A stretch of 37,098 nucleotides of DNA from an uncultured Chryseobacterium sp. (GTDB taxonomy: Bacteria; Bacteroidota; Bacteroidia; Flavobacteriales; Weeksellaceae), in contig CAJYLH010000011.1 in the NCBI GenBank assembly GCA_913775525.1, forward strand, positions 1-37,098, in the 5' to 3' direction. The notes under the pieces were generated by a model. That model searched no databases. It worked only from the letters and a program-made list of their open reading frames with translations, and had not been told where the DNA came from. Below, piece after piece: positions 1 through 7,928 of the stretch. How positions within the stretch are numbered: the first letter of the stretch is position 1; the number at the start of each line of letters is the position of its first letter. The position numbers and the translations under genes are program-made.

Positions 1-369
1 ATTGTATCTTTGCTCAGTACTTTGTACAAGGGATGGGATTTTTTTTTGGTTTAGCGACACAAATTTCCTAATCCCTTTTTTTATTCCAAAATGTCAACAG
101 CTTTTTATCAAAAGTCAAGACGACTTCTATGAGAAAAAGTACAGTAACACCATAAAATATTGCTGATACACAATTCCCCGGAATAAAGGATATTAAAACC
201 AAAGTCCTGTAAGATGATTCATACCGGATCTGGTTTAAATAAAATAAAGGAAGACTATTATGGAAATAAATGGAAAAGTATTAAAAAGCTAGTCTTTATA
301 TGATCTCAAAACTGATGATGCTGTCGGATATCAACCGTATCATTTTTTTGATCAAAATACTCAACCGTT

Positions 370-1395
370 TCAATATCCTTTTTTTAGCCATAAGCTCACC
401 TTTACCAGTACGATCAGCACCGGAACTTCGATCAGCGGTCCGATGATGCCCACGAATGCCTGCTGGGAATGAATGCCAAAAACAGCAATAGACACCGCTA
501 TGGCCAATTCAAAATTATTGCCAGTAGCAGTAAATGATATGGATGCATTCTTGGCATAAGGGATATTCAGGTACTTGTTGACCACGAACGAAAGAAAAAA
601 CATCAGTACGAAATAAATTATTAGCGGTATGGCTACTTTCAGCACATCCATGGGCAATTCCAGGATCCGGTTGCCTTTCATGCTGAACATGATGACAATG
701 GTAAAAAGCAGGGCATACAAAGTAACAGGTGATATACTGGGAATAAATTTCCTGTTGTACCATTCGCTTCCTTTTGATCTGATGAGGAGATAACGGCTCG
801 TAAAGCCTGCCAGGAAAGGGATGCCCAGATAAATCATCACGCTTTCCGTAATCTCTTTTACGGACACCCTGACATTGAAATCGGCAAGGCCTAATTTTCG
901 CGGCAATACATTAATGAACAGCCAGACCAGAAAACTGTAAGTAATCACCTGGAAGATGCTGTTCAAAGCAATCAGGAGCGCAGCATATTCCCGGTCGCCT
1001 TTTGCCAGGTCGTTCCAGACAATGACCATGGCAATACATCTGGCAAGACCAATCAATATCAGGCCTGTCATATAACCGGGTTCATCCCGTAAAAACAGGA
1101 CAGCCAGCCCGAACATGAGCATTGTACCTACTACCCAATTGAGCATCAGCGATATTCCGATTGTTTTTTTGTCTTTCAGCACATCCGGCAGGAGCGTGTA
1201 ATCGACTTTTGCCAGCGGCGGATACATCATCAGGATCAGCCCTGCCGCCAAAGGAATATTGGTAGTCCCTACGGACAGGCTGGTGGTAAAGCCGGAGATA
1301 TCCGGAAATAGATAGCCCGATACAATCCCGGTGGCCATAGCCAGGAAGATCCATAAAGTCAGGTAGCGGTCGGTAAATTTCAGTCTTTGCTGCAT
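370..1395 (-). CDS. acr3: Acr3-family arsenite efflux permease
   Basis: The 341-residue protein is an inner-membrane carrier with about ten hydrophobic segments and should export As(III) (in some members also Sb(III)) using the proton motive force. It has the family's length and hallmark segments: the LNWVVG stretch near residue 85, the conserved Cys at 120 in GLARCIAMV, where Acr3 has its essential cysteine, and the acidic residue at 296 in NNFELAIAV. It is the last gene of the minus-strand arsenic operon; its ATG lies inside the end of the arsenate reductase-like gene (16-base overlap), so translation is probably coupled. Expression should follow the ArsR operators upstream. The assignment is firm; metal range is inferred from the family. 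Confidence 0.95.
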   Translation of the reverse strand: MQQRLKFTDRYLTLWIFLAMATGIVSGYLFPDISGFTTSLSVGTTNIPLAAGLILMMYPPLAKVDYTLLPDVLKDKKTIGISLMLNWVVGTMLMFGLAVLFLRDEPGYMTGLILIGLARCIAMVIVWNDLAKGDREYAALLIALNSIFQVITYSFLVWLFINVLPRKLGLADFNVRVSVKEITESVMIYLGIPFLAGFTSRYLLIRSKGSEWYNRKFIPSISPVTLYALLFTIVIMFSMKGNRILELPMDVLKVAIPLIIYFVLMFFLSFVVNKYLNIPYAKNASISFTATGNNFELAIAVSIAVFGIHSQQAFVGIIGPLIEVPVLIVLVKVSLWLKKGY

Positions 1396-2003
1396 GGGTT
1401 ATTTTTAATGGAGGAAAAAACGTGGAACATTTCCGAGGCGATCTGTAAGCTCCTTTCTGCATATGCTTCAGATTGCCATGAAGTATGGTCTGAATTTTTA
1501 GGGTCTTCAAAAGTTACCGGTATCCTTTCTTCGGCCCCTGCAATAAAAGGACAGCCATCGTCTGCCTGGGAACAGGTAAGCACAGCGGCAAACCCCGATA
1601 CAGGATTGAAAGGGTTGTCATATTTTTTGGAAAACCCGATGACAGGTAAAGCGTTGTCTGCATACTTTATGGCGTATACAGCATTGTCTGCGGACGTTAT
1701 TTTAATAACTTCGAATCCCTGACCGGCCAACGTTTCCGCAACTTTAGGGAATAACGCCGTTTCTTCTGTGCCGCCGGAATAACAGTAGACGTCGCGAATG
1801 CCGTAACAGGCTGCTGCTGCCTGTGCCCATACCTGCGCCAAATGGCTTCTCCGTGAATTGTGGGTGCATATGAAGTTAAGGATTACCTGCTCGCGGGTAT
1901 TTATTTTCTGCTGTATAAAGCGGATCAAGGGCTCCAATACAGTTTTACGTTCTTCTTTAACGTCCTGTAGTTGTCTTATGGTGTCTGATAATGCTGAGTA
2001 CAT
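1380..2003 (-). CDS. Arsenate reductase-like low-molecular-weight phosphatase
   Basis: A 207-residue cytoplasmic protein with the CX5R phosphate loop of low-molecular-weight tyrosine phosphatases and thioredoxin-type arsenate reductases at residues 46-52 (C-T-H-N-S-R-R). It probably reduces As(V) to As(III), which the adjoining Acr3 pump then exports. It is longer than the usual ~130-140-residue ArsC because of an N-terminal helical extension (about 40 residues) and a longer C-terminal half; Cys residues near 143 and 149 could serve the thiol relay. This longer form is common beside acr3 in Bacteroidota, where it is often annotated only as protein-tyrosine-phosphatase. The arsenate reductase role therefore rests on family and context rather than on a canonical ArsC sequence. 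Confidence 0.8.
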   Translation of the reverse strand: MYSALSDTIRQLQDVKEERKTVLEPLIRFIQQKINTREQVILNFICTHNSRRSHLAQVWAQAAAACYGIRDVYCYSGGTEETALFPKVAETLAGQGFEVIKITSADNAVYAIKYADNALPVIGFSKKYDNPFNPVSGFAAVLTCSQADDGCPFIAGAEERIPVTFEDPKNSDHTSWQSEAYAERSLQIASEMFHVFSSIKNNPCSKD

Positions 2004-2028
2004 GATAATTTTTAATTGAATACCCTGT

Positions 2029-2520
2029 TTAGTCTGTCCCTGTTATTTTGCTTCTGCGTTCCATCAGTACCGTATCTTTCCAGATGCCGTTTTTCTTTGC
2101 GATCCGCTCCCGGTAGCCAACTTGCCTGAAACCGCATTTCTCGTGCAGCCTGATGCTGCCTTTGTTCTCTGAAAATATACCGGATTGCAGCGTCCATATT
2201 CCGTTGGCTTCACTCTGCCCAATCAACGCATTCAATAGCATAGTACCTATGCCTTTTCCTCGTTCTCCCTCTGCAAGGTAAATGCTTACTTCAGCTACAC
2301 CTGCATATACGGTTCTGGCCGAGACCGGGGTTAAGGCGGCCCATCCCAGAATCTTGTTGTTTTCGCTTGCGGCCATCCTGCAAAAGGCAAGATGGGCCCT
2401 GTCCCACTCTTCCCACGACGGCACTTCGTTCTGAAAGGTAGCCATCCCGGTAGCCAGTCCCTGTCTGTAGATTTCCGCTACTTCGGAAAAATGGTCTTGG
2501 ATAATGGTCTGTATTTCCAT
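2029..2520 (-). CDS. GNAT N-acetyltransferase, ArsN1/phosphinothricin acetyltransferase-like
   Basis: A 163-residue acetyltransferase. The acetyl-CoA loop is seen in GERGKGIGTMLL (R-G-x-G-I/G-x), and the strings GMATFQNEVPSW and SIRLHEKCGFRQVGYRERIAKKNGIWKDTVLM are characteristic of the phosphinothricin/methionine-sulfoximine acetyltransferase group. Members inside ars operons are called ArsN1 and acetylate the organoarsenical antibiotic arsinothricin. The ATG at 2518-2520 is preferred; an upstream in-frame TTG would make it overlap the preceding gene. It lies 12 bases after the stop of the DUF6428-type gene, so both are on one transcript. Family is secure; the arsinothricin substrate is inferred from the operon. 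Confidence 0.85.
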   Translation of the reverse strand: MEIQTIIQDHFSEVAEIYRQGLATGMATFQNEVPSWEEWDRAHLAFCRMAASENNKILGWAALTPVSARTVYAGVAEVSIYLAEGERGKGIGTMLLNALIGQSEANGIWTLQSGIFSENKGSIRLHEKCGFRQVGYRERIAKKNGIWKDTVLMERRSKITGTD

Positions 2521-2531
2521 AGCAACATAGT

Positions 2532-3002
2532 TTAGCAACAGCCGGAATCCGGACGGCAGAGGGGTTTGCTCAGGTCTGATAATTTTACCCTCTGTTTTTC
2601 CGCAGGAACACCGCAGGTATCCCCGGCCAGGCAGGCCGTCTGCCTGTTTTTCAGCAGGAAATGCTTCCCATTGAATTCCAGATCGTATTTCCCGATGGTT
2701 TGGGTCTGGTATTCCACTTCTATTCCGGAGTCTTCAATGCCCAGCTTTTCTTCAGACAGCTGAATGATATCAAGGAGTTTACCCGGTTTTAGCCGGTGCT
2801 CGAAATCATCGGCATTCCACAACTGGAAATTGACTGATTTCTCAGTTCTGATTTTCCCTCCGCAGTCTATAAAATGTTTGCTAACCATGCCGACTTCTGT
2901 CACATGGAAATGCTCAGGAACATACATTCCGTTCTCCAGCTGGAACTCCACATGCTCCAGGGTAGGCAGAATGGCTTTGATTTCTGATAATGTCATAGTC
3001 AT
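2532..3002 (-). CDS. DUF6428-type ars-operon protein, function unknown
   Basis: A 156-residue soluble protein without signal peptide or membrane segment. Recognisable stretches are VEFQLENGMYVPEHFHVTEVG and FIDCGGKIRTEKSVNFQLWNADDFEHRLKPGKLL, which I recall from small flavobacterial proteins placed right after arsR and labelled DUF6428. His/Cys/Asp-rich patches (PEHFHVTEVG, HFIDCGG, and a C-terminal group of seven cysteines, among them TACLAGDTCGVP and RPDSGCC) could bind metal or As(III), but no chemistry is established. It sits between arsR and the acetyltransferase, with its own ArsR-type operator 35 bases upstream. The name is from memory of the family; the metal-binding idea is inference. 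Confidence 0.8.
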   Translation of the reverse strand: MTMTLSEIKAILPTLEHVEFQLENGMYVPEHFHVTEVGMVSKHFIDCGGKIRTEKSVNFQLWNADDFEHRLKPGKLLDIIQLSEEKLGIEDSGIEVEYQTQTIGKYDLEFNGKHFLLKNRQTACLAGDTCGVPAEKQRVKLSDLSKPLCRPDSGCC

Positions 3003-3036
3003 TGATATATTTATTGGTTATGTCTTATAATATGTC

Positions 3037-3057
3037 ATATTGCAATATAACGATATT
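3037..3057. promoter_or_regulatory. Second ArsR-type operator
   Basis: An imperfect palindrome ATATTGCAATATAACGATAT in the 74-base gap between arsR and the next gene. It matches the site upstream of arsR in spacing and in the GATAT/ATAT arms. It suggests that the downstream genes also have, or can be repressed at, an internal promoter. Binding is inferred from resemblance only. Confidence 0.55.
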
Positions 3058-3076
3058 AGCACGTAAAAAAATGCCC

Positions 3077-3406
3077 TTAACAGCATTGACTCACTTTAAC
3101 GTCCTGATTGAAAAAGGCATTGAATTCACTCTGGATCTCTTTCCATACTTTCTCATCAATGCAGTAGCAGACAGATTTGCCTTCAATAGCACCTTTGATG
3201 ATGCCCAGGTTTTTCAGCTCCTTCAGATGCTGTGATATGGTAGCCTGTGCCAATCCCAGTTCTTCCACAAGGTCATTGCAGATACATGCCTTCTGGCTGA
3301 TAATATACTGAAGGATGGCGATCCTGGCGGGATGCCCTAAAACTTTAAGGAGCGAAGCCAGCTTATTCTGCCCGTCCGTATAAATTTCTGTTTTAGTAAT
3401 TCCCAT
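3077..3406 (-). CDS. arsR: ArsR/SmtB-family arsenic-responsive repressor
   Basis: A 109-residue winged-helix repressor. The recognition helix lies in GLAQATISQHLKELKNLGII (residues 51-70), and the metal-sensing pair is visible at Cys41 and Cys43 (ACICNDLVEELG), corresponding to the classical ELCVCDL motif; a C-terminal CC pair (108-109) could add a third thiolate. In the absence of As(III)/Sb(III) it should repress its own operon, and metal binding releases it. It is the first gene of the minus-strand ars operon. An AT-rich palindrome sits 13 bases upstream of its ATG and a second copy lies just after its 3' flank in reading direction. Identification is firm. Confidence 0.95.
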   Translation of the reverse strand: MGITKTEIYTDGQNKLASLLKVLGHPARIAILQYIISQKACICNDLVEELGLAQATISQHLKELKNLGIIKGAIEGKSVCYCIDEKVWKEIQSEFNAFFNQDVKVSQCC

Positions 3407-3418
3407 AATGAATATTTT

Positions 3419-3440
3419 AATATCGCAATATTACGATATT
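3419..3440. promoter_or_regulatory. ArsR operator upstream of arsR
   Basis: A 22-base inverted repeat with arms AATATCG and CGATATT separated by eight bases, directly upstream of the arsR start and over the expected promoter (a near-consensus TAAATTTA box lies just beyond on the minus strand). Position and symmetry fit autorepression by ArsR. Confidence 0.7.
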
Positions 3441-4358
3441 AAATTTATATAAGCAAATGTTGTGGTTGTAATCTCAAGGCTATCTTCATGTGGGCAAAGG
3501 CAATTTAAGCATTCATACAATGCATTTCTGTATCCGAAACAATAAGAACTCTTATTGTTCGATGAAAGGGTTTGAAACATGATCTACAACTAGAAAAATA
3601 CCTGACCGGGTCACTTCAGAGCAATATTGATATGCCTGCAATATTAAATATTCTTTATTTTATTTTTAAGAAAAATAAAATTTTAAAGAGTTTATATCTT
3701 ATAAACCAAAAAAATATCTAAATTTGAATTATCACGATCTGCTGGTTGAGGACACCATAGCAAGATCAATAATTTAAAACTACGGTTAAAAGACGGACTG
3801 ACCACCCGAAATGATATAAAACAAATAACCACGGACCTTTGGTCCTGCCTGTGAAAGATATATTTACAGCAATATGTATAAAAACTATTACCCATGAAAA
3901 CAACACATTTAATCCCTCCTGTTTCCAACAGGTGCTTCCAAGATCCTTTGAGAATACCTCAACAGGAAATCCACCCGGCAACACAACTTCCGGAAATCAA
4001 TACCCGCCGCTATCTTTACCCAAGCCTATCCGGCTGCCAGCCTGTTCCACATCGCAACCCCGTAATCTGCCAGATGATACCCTGTACAGGTTTTGCGTGA
4101 ATAGCGAAAGGTGCTGTCCTTAAAAATGACAACTTTTAATTTTAATGGCAGACCTTTCTGGTCAGCTAATACCGGCATTTTAATACCGCAGAAAGTACAA
4201 TATAATCAGATCGCTGCATCATCGCTTCTTTAAGGCGGTGATGGTGGTTCACGGACAAACAAAAACAATTAACCATACGGTGGAGCAGCTCCCACTTTAA
4301 AAAACGGATCAACATTCCTGGAAAAAATTAAGAACAGGAATTAAAACATTACAAAATT
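3441..4358. other. Gene-poor spacer between arsR and the toxin genes
   Basis: About 900 bases with no convincing gene. It holds a nine-base-pair perfect hairpin at 3538-3559 (AACAATAAG arms, no T tract), an AT-only stretch around 3650-3690, and short open frames around 3839-4123 whose composition (Pro/Cys-rich) and lack of start signals do not look coding. The 5' leader and promoter of the aegerolysin gene must lie in its last part, but I see no clear TAnnTTTG box there. It may contain decayed coding DNA. Confidence 0.5.
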
Positions 4359-4763
4359 ATGGCATACGCACAATGGATTGAAGTTAAGATCGTATCAGAA
4401 AATATGACCTTACAAGTAAAAAATGCAACCTTACAATGGGGCAAATTCTATCAGGAGGGTGATAAGGATAAAGAAATCAGCACTGATGACATCAATAAGA
4501 TTACCGTGGATTCCGGCAAGAGCAAATCAATCTGCTCATGCGGAAGGTCAGACGCCTCTTCCGGCACGCAGGGAAGCTTCGAGCTTTATAACGGGGATAC
4601 CAAGATCGGGAAATTTGTATGGGAATGCCCGTGGGGCAAAAAAGACAACAGCTTCAACTGGACCCAGGATGCCAGTGACAAATCTTACTATTCGAACAGG
4701 GAGGGCGGCAACAAAAACTCCGGTGCCATCGGTAATGTGACCATCAGCTGTATCAAACTCTAG
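4359..4763 (+). CDS. Aegerolysin-family protein
   Basis: A 134-residue beta-sandwich protein. Aegerolysin hallmarks are clear: AYAQW at residues 3-7, an LQWGKF stretch, the CGRSDASSGTQGSFELYNGD segment, and FVWECPWGKKDNSFNW. These match fungal ostreolysin A/pleurotolysin A and Asp-hemolysin almost block for block, and also bacterial members such as AfIP-1A. Aegerolysins bind lipids (sphingomyelin, ceramide phosphoethanolamine, or other lipids depending on the member) and recruit a MACPF partner to form a pore. No signal peptide is visible, as is usual for the family. The MACPF gene starts 45 bases downstream, so the two are probably co-transcribed. Family assignment is very secure; the target lipid cannot be told from sequence. 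Confidence 0.95.
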   Translation: MAYAQWIEVKIVSENMTLQVKNATLQWGKFYQEGDKDKEISTDDINKITVDSGKSKSICSCGRSDASSGTQGSFELYNGDTKIGKFVWECPWGKKDNSFNWTQDASDKSYYSNREGGNKNSGAIGNVTISCIKL

Positions 4764-4808
4764 GTTCCTGCAAAAATCTATTTTCTAAAACGAATAACAA
4801 TAATAATC

Positions 4809-7022
4809 ATGAGCAATATAAAAAGTTCAAACGGGACCATCAATCCTTTTTACGCCGTTGAGATCGGAAGCATTGTAAAAAGTGATACCGGCCGTTTCCT
4901 CACCTCTGTCATCAAAGGGGACATCACCAAAATGGTTCCGGACAAGGAGGTAAAACAAACCATGACCGGAGGCAGCTCCTATGTCTATACAGACCGGCTG
5001 AACCAGGGTTCGGTAGGCGTATCCGGATCATACGGTATTTCCGGGCTCTCCAGCATTAACGCAGGTTTATCCGTCTATGCAGGTAATTCTGCCGCAGAAC
5101 TGACGAAGAAGGTAGCCATTAATTACAATGTACAGATGCTGTCCGGGGTAGAATACATTAATTTCAATGATTTAAAAGCGGAGGACCTGATCAATTCACT
5201 TCAGGCCAACCCTAAGCAGATGGCATTGCAGGCATTGGACAATTACAATGCCCTGATAAAGAAACTGGGATCCGATAATCTTTTAACCGTTATGCAGGCC
5301 CCGGCTGAGCATCCGGAAATTGTGAGCCTGGTCAATGCATGGGTAAAATCTGTCCAGCTGTTCTTCCAGAAACACGGCGACGGTATGGTGGTAGGCGTAG
5401 TCTGGGGAGGCATGGGAACCGTGTCCCTGGAAATGATCAGCTCATCGGGGGAAAGCAGTTGGAAATATGGCACCAAAGGAAACTTTACCTATTCGGGAGT
5501 CGGAAAGGCGATCACGGTGGAGGCAGCTTATGACGGAAGCAATTCCCGCAGGGAATCCAACGTGAATGTGACGACATCTTCCTGGTCAAGCGGCGGATGT
5601 GTGCAGCAGCAGATTAACGCGTGGAGCCAGGTGGTAGAAGGCAAGGCATTCAGCGACATCAGTTCTATCAGCCTGCTGGAAAAAGCACCGCCGGTAAGCT
5701 CGGTAGCCAATGCACCCAAAATACCCGAATTCAAAACACCGGAAAAGGATGCTAAAGTGACCGAGAAGGTCAACGAAATCAAGAACCTGACCAACCTGGA
5801 TGCCCTGGCGAAGACATCCGCTTTCGAGGAAGCGAAAAAGAAGGAAAAAGATCTGACCTTAGAGGAGTTTTTGAAACGCTCCGAGAAGAAAGCAGATCCG
5901 AAACCGGTTGATGATCTTAAAAAAGAAGTCGCCAACAACAATCTTGATGTCCTGAAAAAAAATGACGCTCCGAAAACACTGGCGCTCGACAACGAACTCA
6001 GGGTCATGAGGCCATCAGCGGCGGCGGCAGCCACCACAGAAAAAATCCAGCTGGGGAAAAAGGACGACAACTATACCGTGCTCGGCGTATGGATCAGCAA
6101 CTGGCCAGATCTCTTCCCATGGATGGCCACCGGGTACCTGAATGCCATAGATGACCTGAGCTCCACACAGGAACTGCTGAAAAAACAATCCATGATCCAG
6201 GATTTCCTTTCACTGGGGAAGACTTATTATATGCTGGATGCCAGCGGAATATCGGCTTCCAGTTTTAAGATGTCCCCGTTCAACCAGATTGCGGCTTCGT
6301 TCAGCCAGCAGGCAGGGTATATCAGGGATAATTTTGATGATGAAAGTGTTATCGAGAACGCCTATAACCAACTGAGCACGGATGCCCAGAAAATTTATAC
6401 GAAATGGAATGAAATCAAGTTCCTGCGCAGTGCAGAATTAGGGTTGGGAGTATTGTATCAGGGAGAAAAATCAATTGCGAATGACATTGTAAAAACAGAA
6501 TTCAACGCCGGGTATACCAACGTGTGGTACAAGACCGAAGACTGTTCGTTCTTACCGAATAATTACAGTGCCTTCAGCAGGTTTTTAAAAGTGCTTCCGT
6601 TCCTGACGCCTTCCGGGGATATTTATGCTTTCGGACCATCCCAGATGGTTCTGAACCAGATCAACAGCGACGGGGCCAAGTTTTCCAAAAACCCGTTAAT
6701 TGCGGCTAAGTTTGAAGTGGATATGGAGAAGCGCGTATTGAAAAAAGGCGATATCGTGTTGTATCCGGTGAAGTTCAGTGCGGCTAAGGATATCTCATCT
6801 ACGTGGGAGGGCCAGAGCATCAGTACCAATATCGCATCCATTAAGAATATTAATGAGCACCTGGATAATGCCGTAAAAAAGATGAAGGACCTGAACGTGT
6901 ACAGCTTCAGCAGCAGCAGCTGGCAGCCGGACTGGACGCCGGAAGACTATTACAGCATCAATTCCATCAAAAAGCAATACATTGGGATTGTAGATGAGCT
7001 GCATAATGTATTTGGCAACTAA
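4809..7022 (+). CDS. MACPF-type pore-forming partner of the aegerolysin
   Basis: A 737-residue protein without signal peptide or transmembrane helix. Residues 1-290 look like the MACPF fold: a Ser/Gly-rich amphipathic beta region (60-110), then FFQKHGDGMVVGVVWGG (185-201), which occupies the place of the Y/F-G-T-H-F/Y...GG signature but keeps only the Gly-containing frame, and a second Ser/Thr/Gly-rich hairpin region (206-265). Residues 300-415 form a Lys/Glu-rich, probably helical linker ending in an Ala run; residues 420-737 are a separate C-terminal domain that I do not recognise. Its place 45 bases after an aegerolysin gene matches the pleurotolysin A/B and AfIP-1A/1B pairs. The MACPF call therefore combines a weak motif with strong context. 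Confidence 0.8.
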   Translation: MSNIKSSNGTINPFYAVEIGSIVKSDTGRFLTSVIKGDITKMVPDKEVKQTMTGGSSYVYTDRLNQGSVGVSGSYGISGLSSINAGLSVYAGNSAAELTKKVAINYNVQMLSGVEYINFNDLKAEDLINSLQANPKQMALQALDNYNALIKKLGSDNLLTVMQAPAEHPEIVSLVNAWVKSVQLFFQKHGDGMVVGVVWGGMGTVSLEMISSSGESSWKYGTKGNFTYSGVGKAITVEAAYDGSNSRRESNVNVTTSSWSSGGCVQQQINAWSQVVEGKAFSDISSISLLEKAPPVSSVANAPKIPEFKTPEKDAKVTEKVNEIKNLTNLDALAKTSAFEEAKKKEKDLTLEEFLKRSEKKADPKPVDDLKKEVANNNLDVLKKNDAPKTLALDNELRVMRPSAAAAATTEKIQLGKKDDNYTVLGVWISNWPDLFPWMATGYLNAIDDLSSTQELLKKQSMIQDFLSLGKTYYMLDASGISASSFKMSPFNQIAASFSQQAGYIRDNFDDESVIENAYNQLSTDAQKIYTKWNEIKFLRSAELGLGVLYQGEKSIANDIVKTEFNAGYTNVWYKTEDCSFLPNNYSAFSRFLKVLPFLTPSGDIYAFGPSQMVLNQINSDGAKFSKNPLIAAKFEVDMEKRVLKKGDIVLYPVKFSAAKDISSTWEGQSISTNIASIKNINEHLDNAVKKMKDLNVYSFSSSSWQPDWTPEDYYSINSIKKQYIGIVDELHNVFGN

Positions 7023-7055
7023 TACAGGACAGTCATCAGAATGATAACAATACAG

Positions 7056-7092
7056 CCATCAGGAGGATTCATTTTCTCCTGATGGTTTTTTT
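7056..7092 (+). terminator. Rho-independent terminator after the MACPF gene
   Basis: A perfect ten-base-pair stem (CCATCAGGAG / CTCCTGATGG) with a ten-base loop, followed by seven T on the plus strand, 33 bases after the MACPF stop. It closes the two-gene toxin operon and overlaps the last bases of the convergent gene. Confidence 0.95.
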
Positions 7093-7624
7093 AATTGGGG
7101 TTAAGCAGATGCGTTATTTTCTGCATTGCATCCGGTTCCTGCTGTTCATAGTGCCTGTTTAGGATTAAATAGGAGCCTTGTTCAACGGAACAGGAATGAG
7201 TGAAACGTTCGGAATTAAAGAAAAATCCCGCAAAGTACCGATAGACGGACAGCCGCTTGTTCCTTACCCGGCCTGCTTTCCTTTGCTCATCAGCAGCCGG
7301 TCTTGCGATGAAAAAGAATGAGGCCAGCGGATGTTCCCGGTGGATCGATAACCCGATGGATGCGCACGTTACCAGGACCTTTTTTGCTACCGAAGGACCT
7401 ACATGGGCGAGCCGGTCAAATTTATCGTTGGTTTCACTGTTCTCTTCCAGGCAGAACTGAAGGACATAAACATGGTGCCGGTATTCCTCAAAAGTAGCCC
7501 GGTAACGGATGCCGTCAGCATTGAATTTGTAGACATGCACGGCTTTGAAATAATGGTCCGGATCATTGGACTTCAGGACTTCGCAAAATTCAACGGGATA
7601 GAATGGCAATTCAGCAAGCGACAT
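7091..7624 (-). CDS. Conserved hypothetical protein, 177 residues
   Basis: I do not recognise this soluble protein with certainty. It has no signal peptide or membrane segment. The middle (VGPSVAKKVLVTCASIGLSIHREHPLASFFFIARPA) and the following RNKRLSVYRYFAGFFFNSERF resemble, in layout, small Bacteroidota proteins (DUF6934-like) that carry a central helix and an R...LY motif, but the match is loose. It converges on the toxin operon and its stop codon lies in the T tract of that terminator. A TATATTTA box about 30-40 bases upstream on the minus strand may be its promoter. It appears to be a single-gene unit and there is no reason to link it to the toxin. Confidence 0.65.
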   Translation of the reverse strand: MSLAELPFYPVEFCEVLKSNDPDHYFKAVHVYKFNADGIRYRATFEEYRHHVYVLQFCLEENSETNDKFDRLAHVGPSVAKKVLVTCASIGLSIHREHPLASFFFIARPAADEQRKAGRVRNKRLSVYRYFAGFFFNSERFTHSCSVEQGSYLILNRHYEQQEPDAMQKITHLLNPN

Positions 7625-7928
7625 AAGAACGGTTTAAATCGGTAAGCATTGGATTAGTTTTTCATAAATATACAAAAAAAATGGGGCGGATCGAAGCTAT
7701 CTGCTTCTGATCTTACCTTGTGAAGCTTCTTTCCCATGCAGCCTTTGCCGCACTACCCCATTTCCGGTATTCCTTTTCGTTCCGGGTACAAAACTTTGGA
7801 TCAGAACCGGAACAAAGAAATCACAGTGAGATCAGGTTTAGGGACATCCGAAAACTATTTCAGAAAGCATCAGCGGAAAAAATACCGATGGCCAGGCATT
7901 ACAAAAAACTGAAAATCGCTCCTGCACT
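7625..7928. other. Intergenic region without a supported gene
   Basis: About 300 bases between the divergent-looking ends of two minus-strand genes. It holds the presumed promoter of the upstream gene near 7655-7670 and the 3' flank of the TetX-like gene. No hairpin with a T tract and no coding frame in keeping with the neighbours was seen. Confidence 0.5.

Noticed and set aside
1-369. A promoter-like TATCTTTG box at the left edge and a possible gene behind it
   Set aside because: No open frame with coding character follows on the plus strand within this stretch; nothing else is seen in these bases.
3839-4123. Small overlapping frames in the arsR-toxin gap
   Set aside because: No start signals, odd Pro/Cys composition and overlap of two frames; more likely decayed or non-coding DNA.
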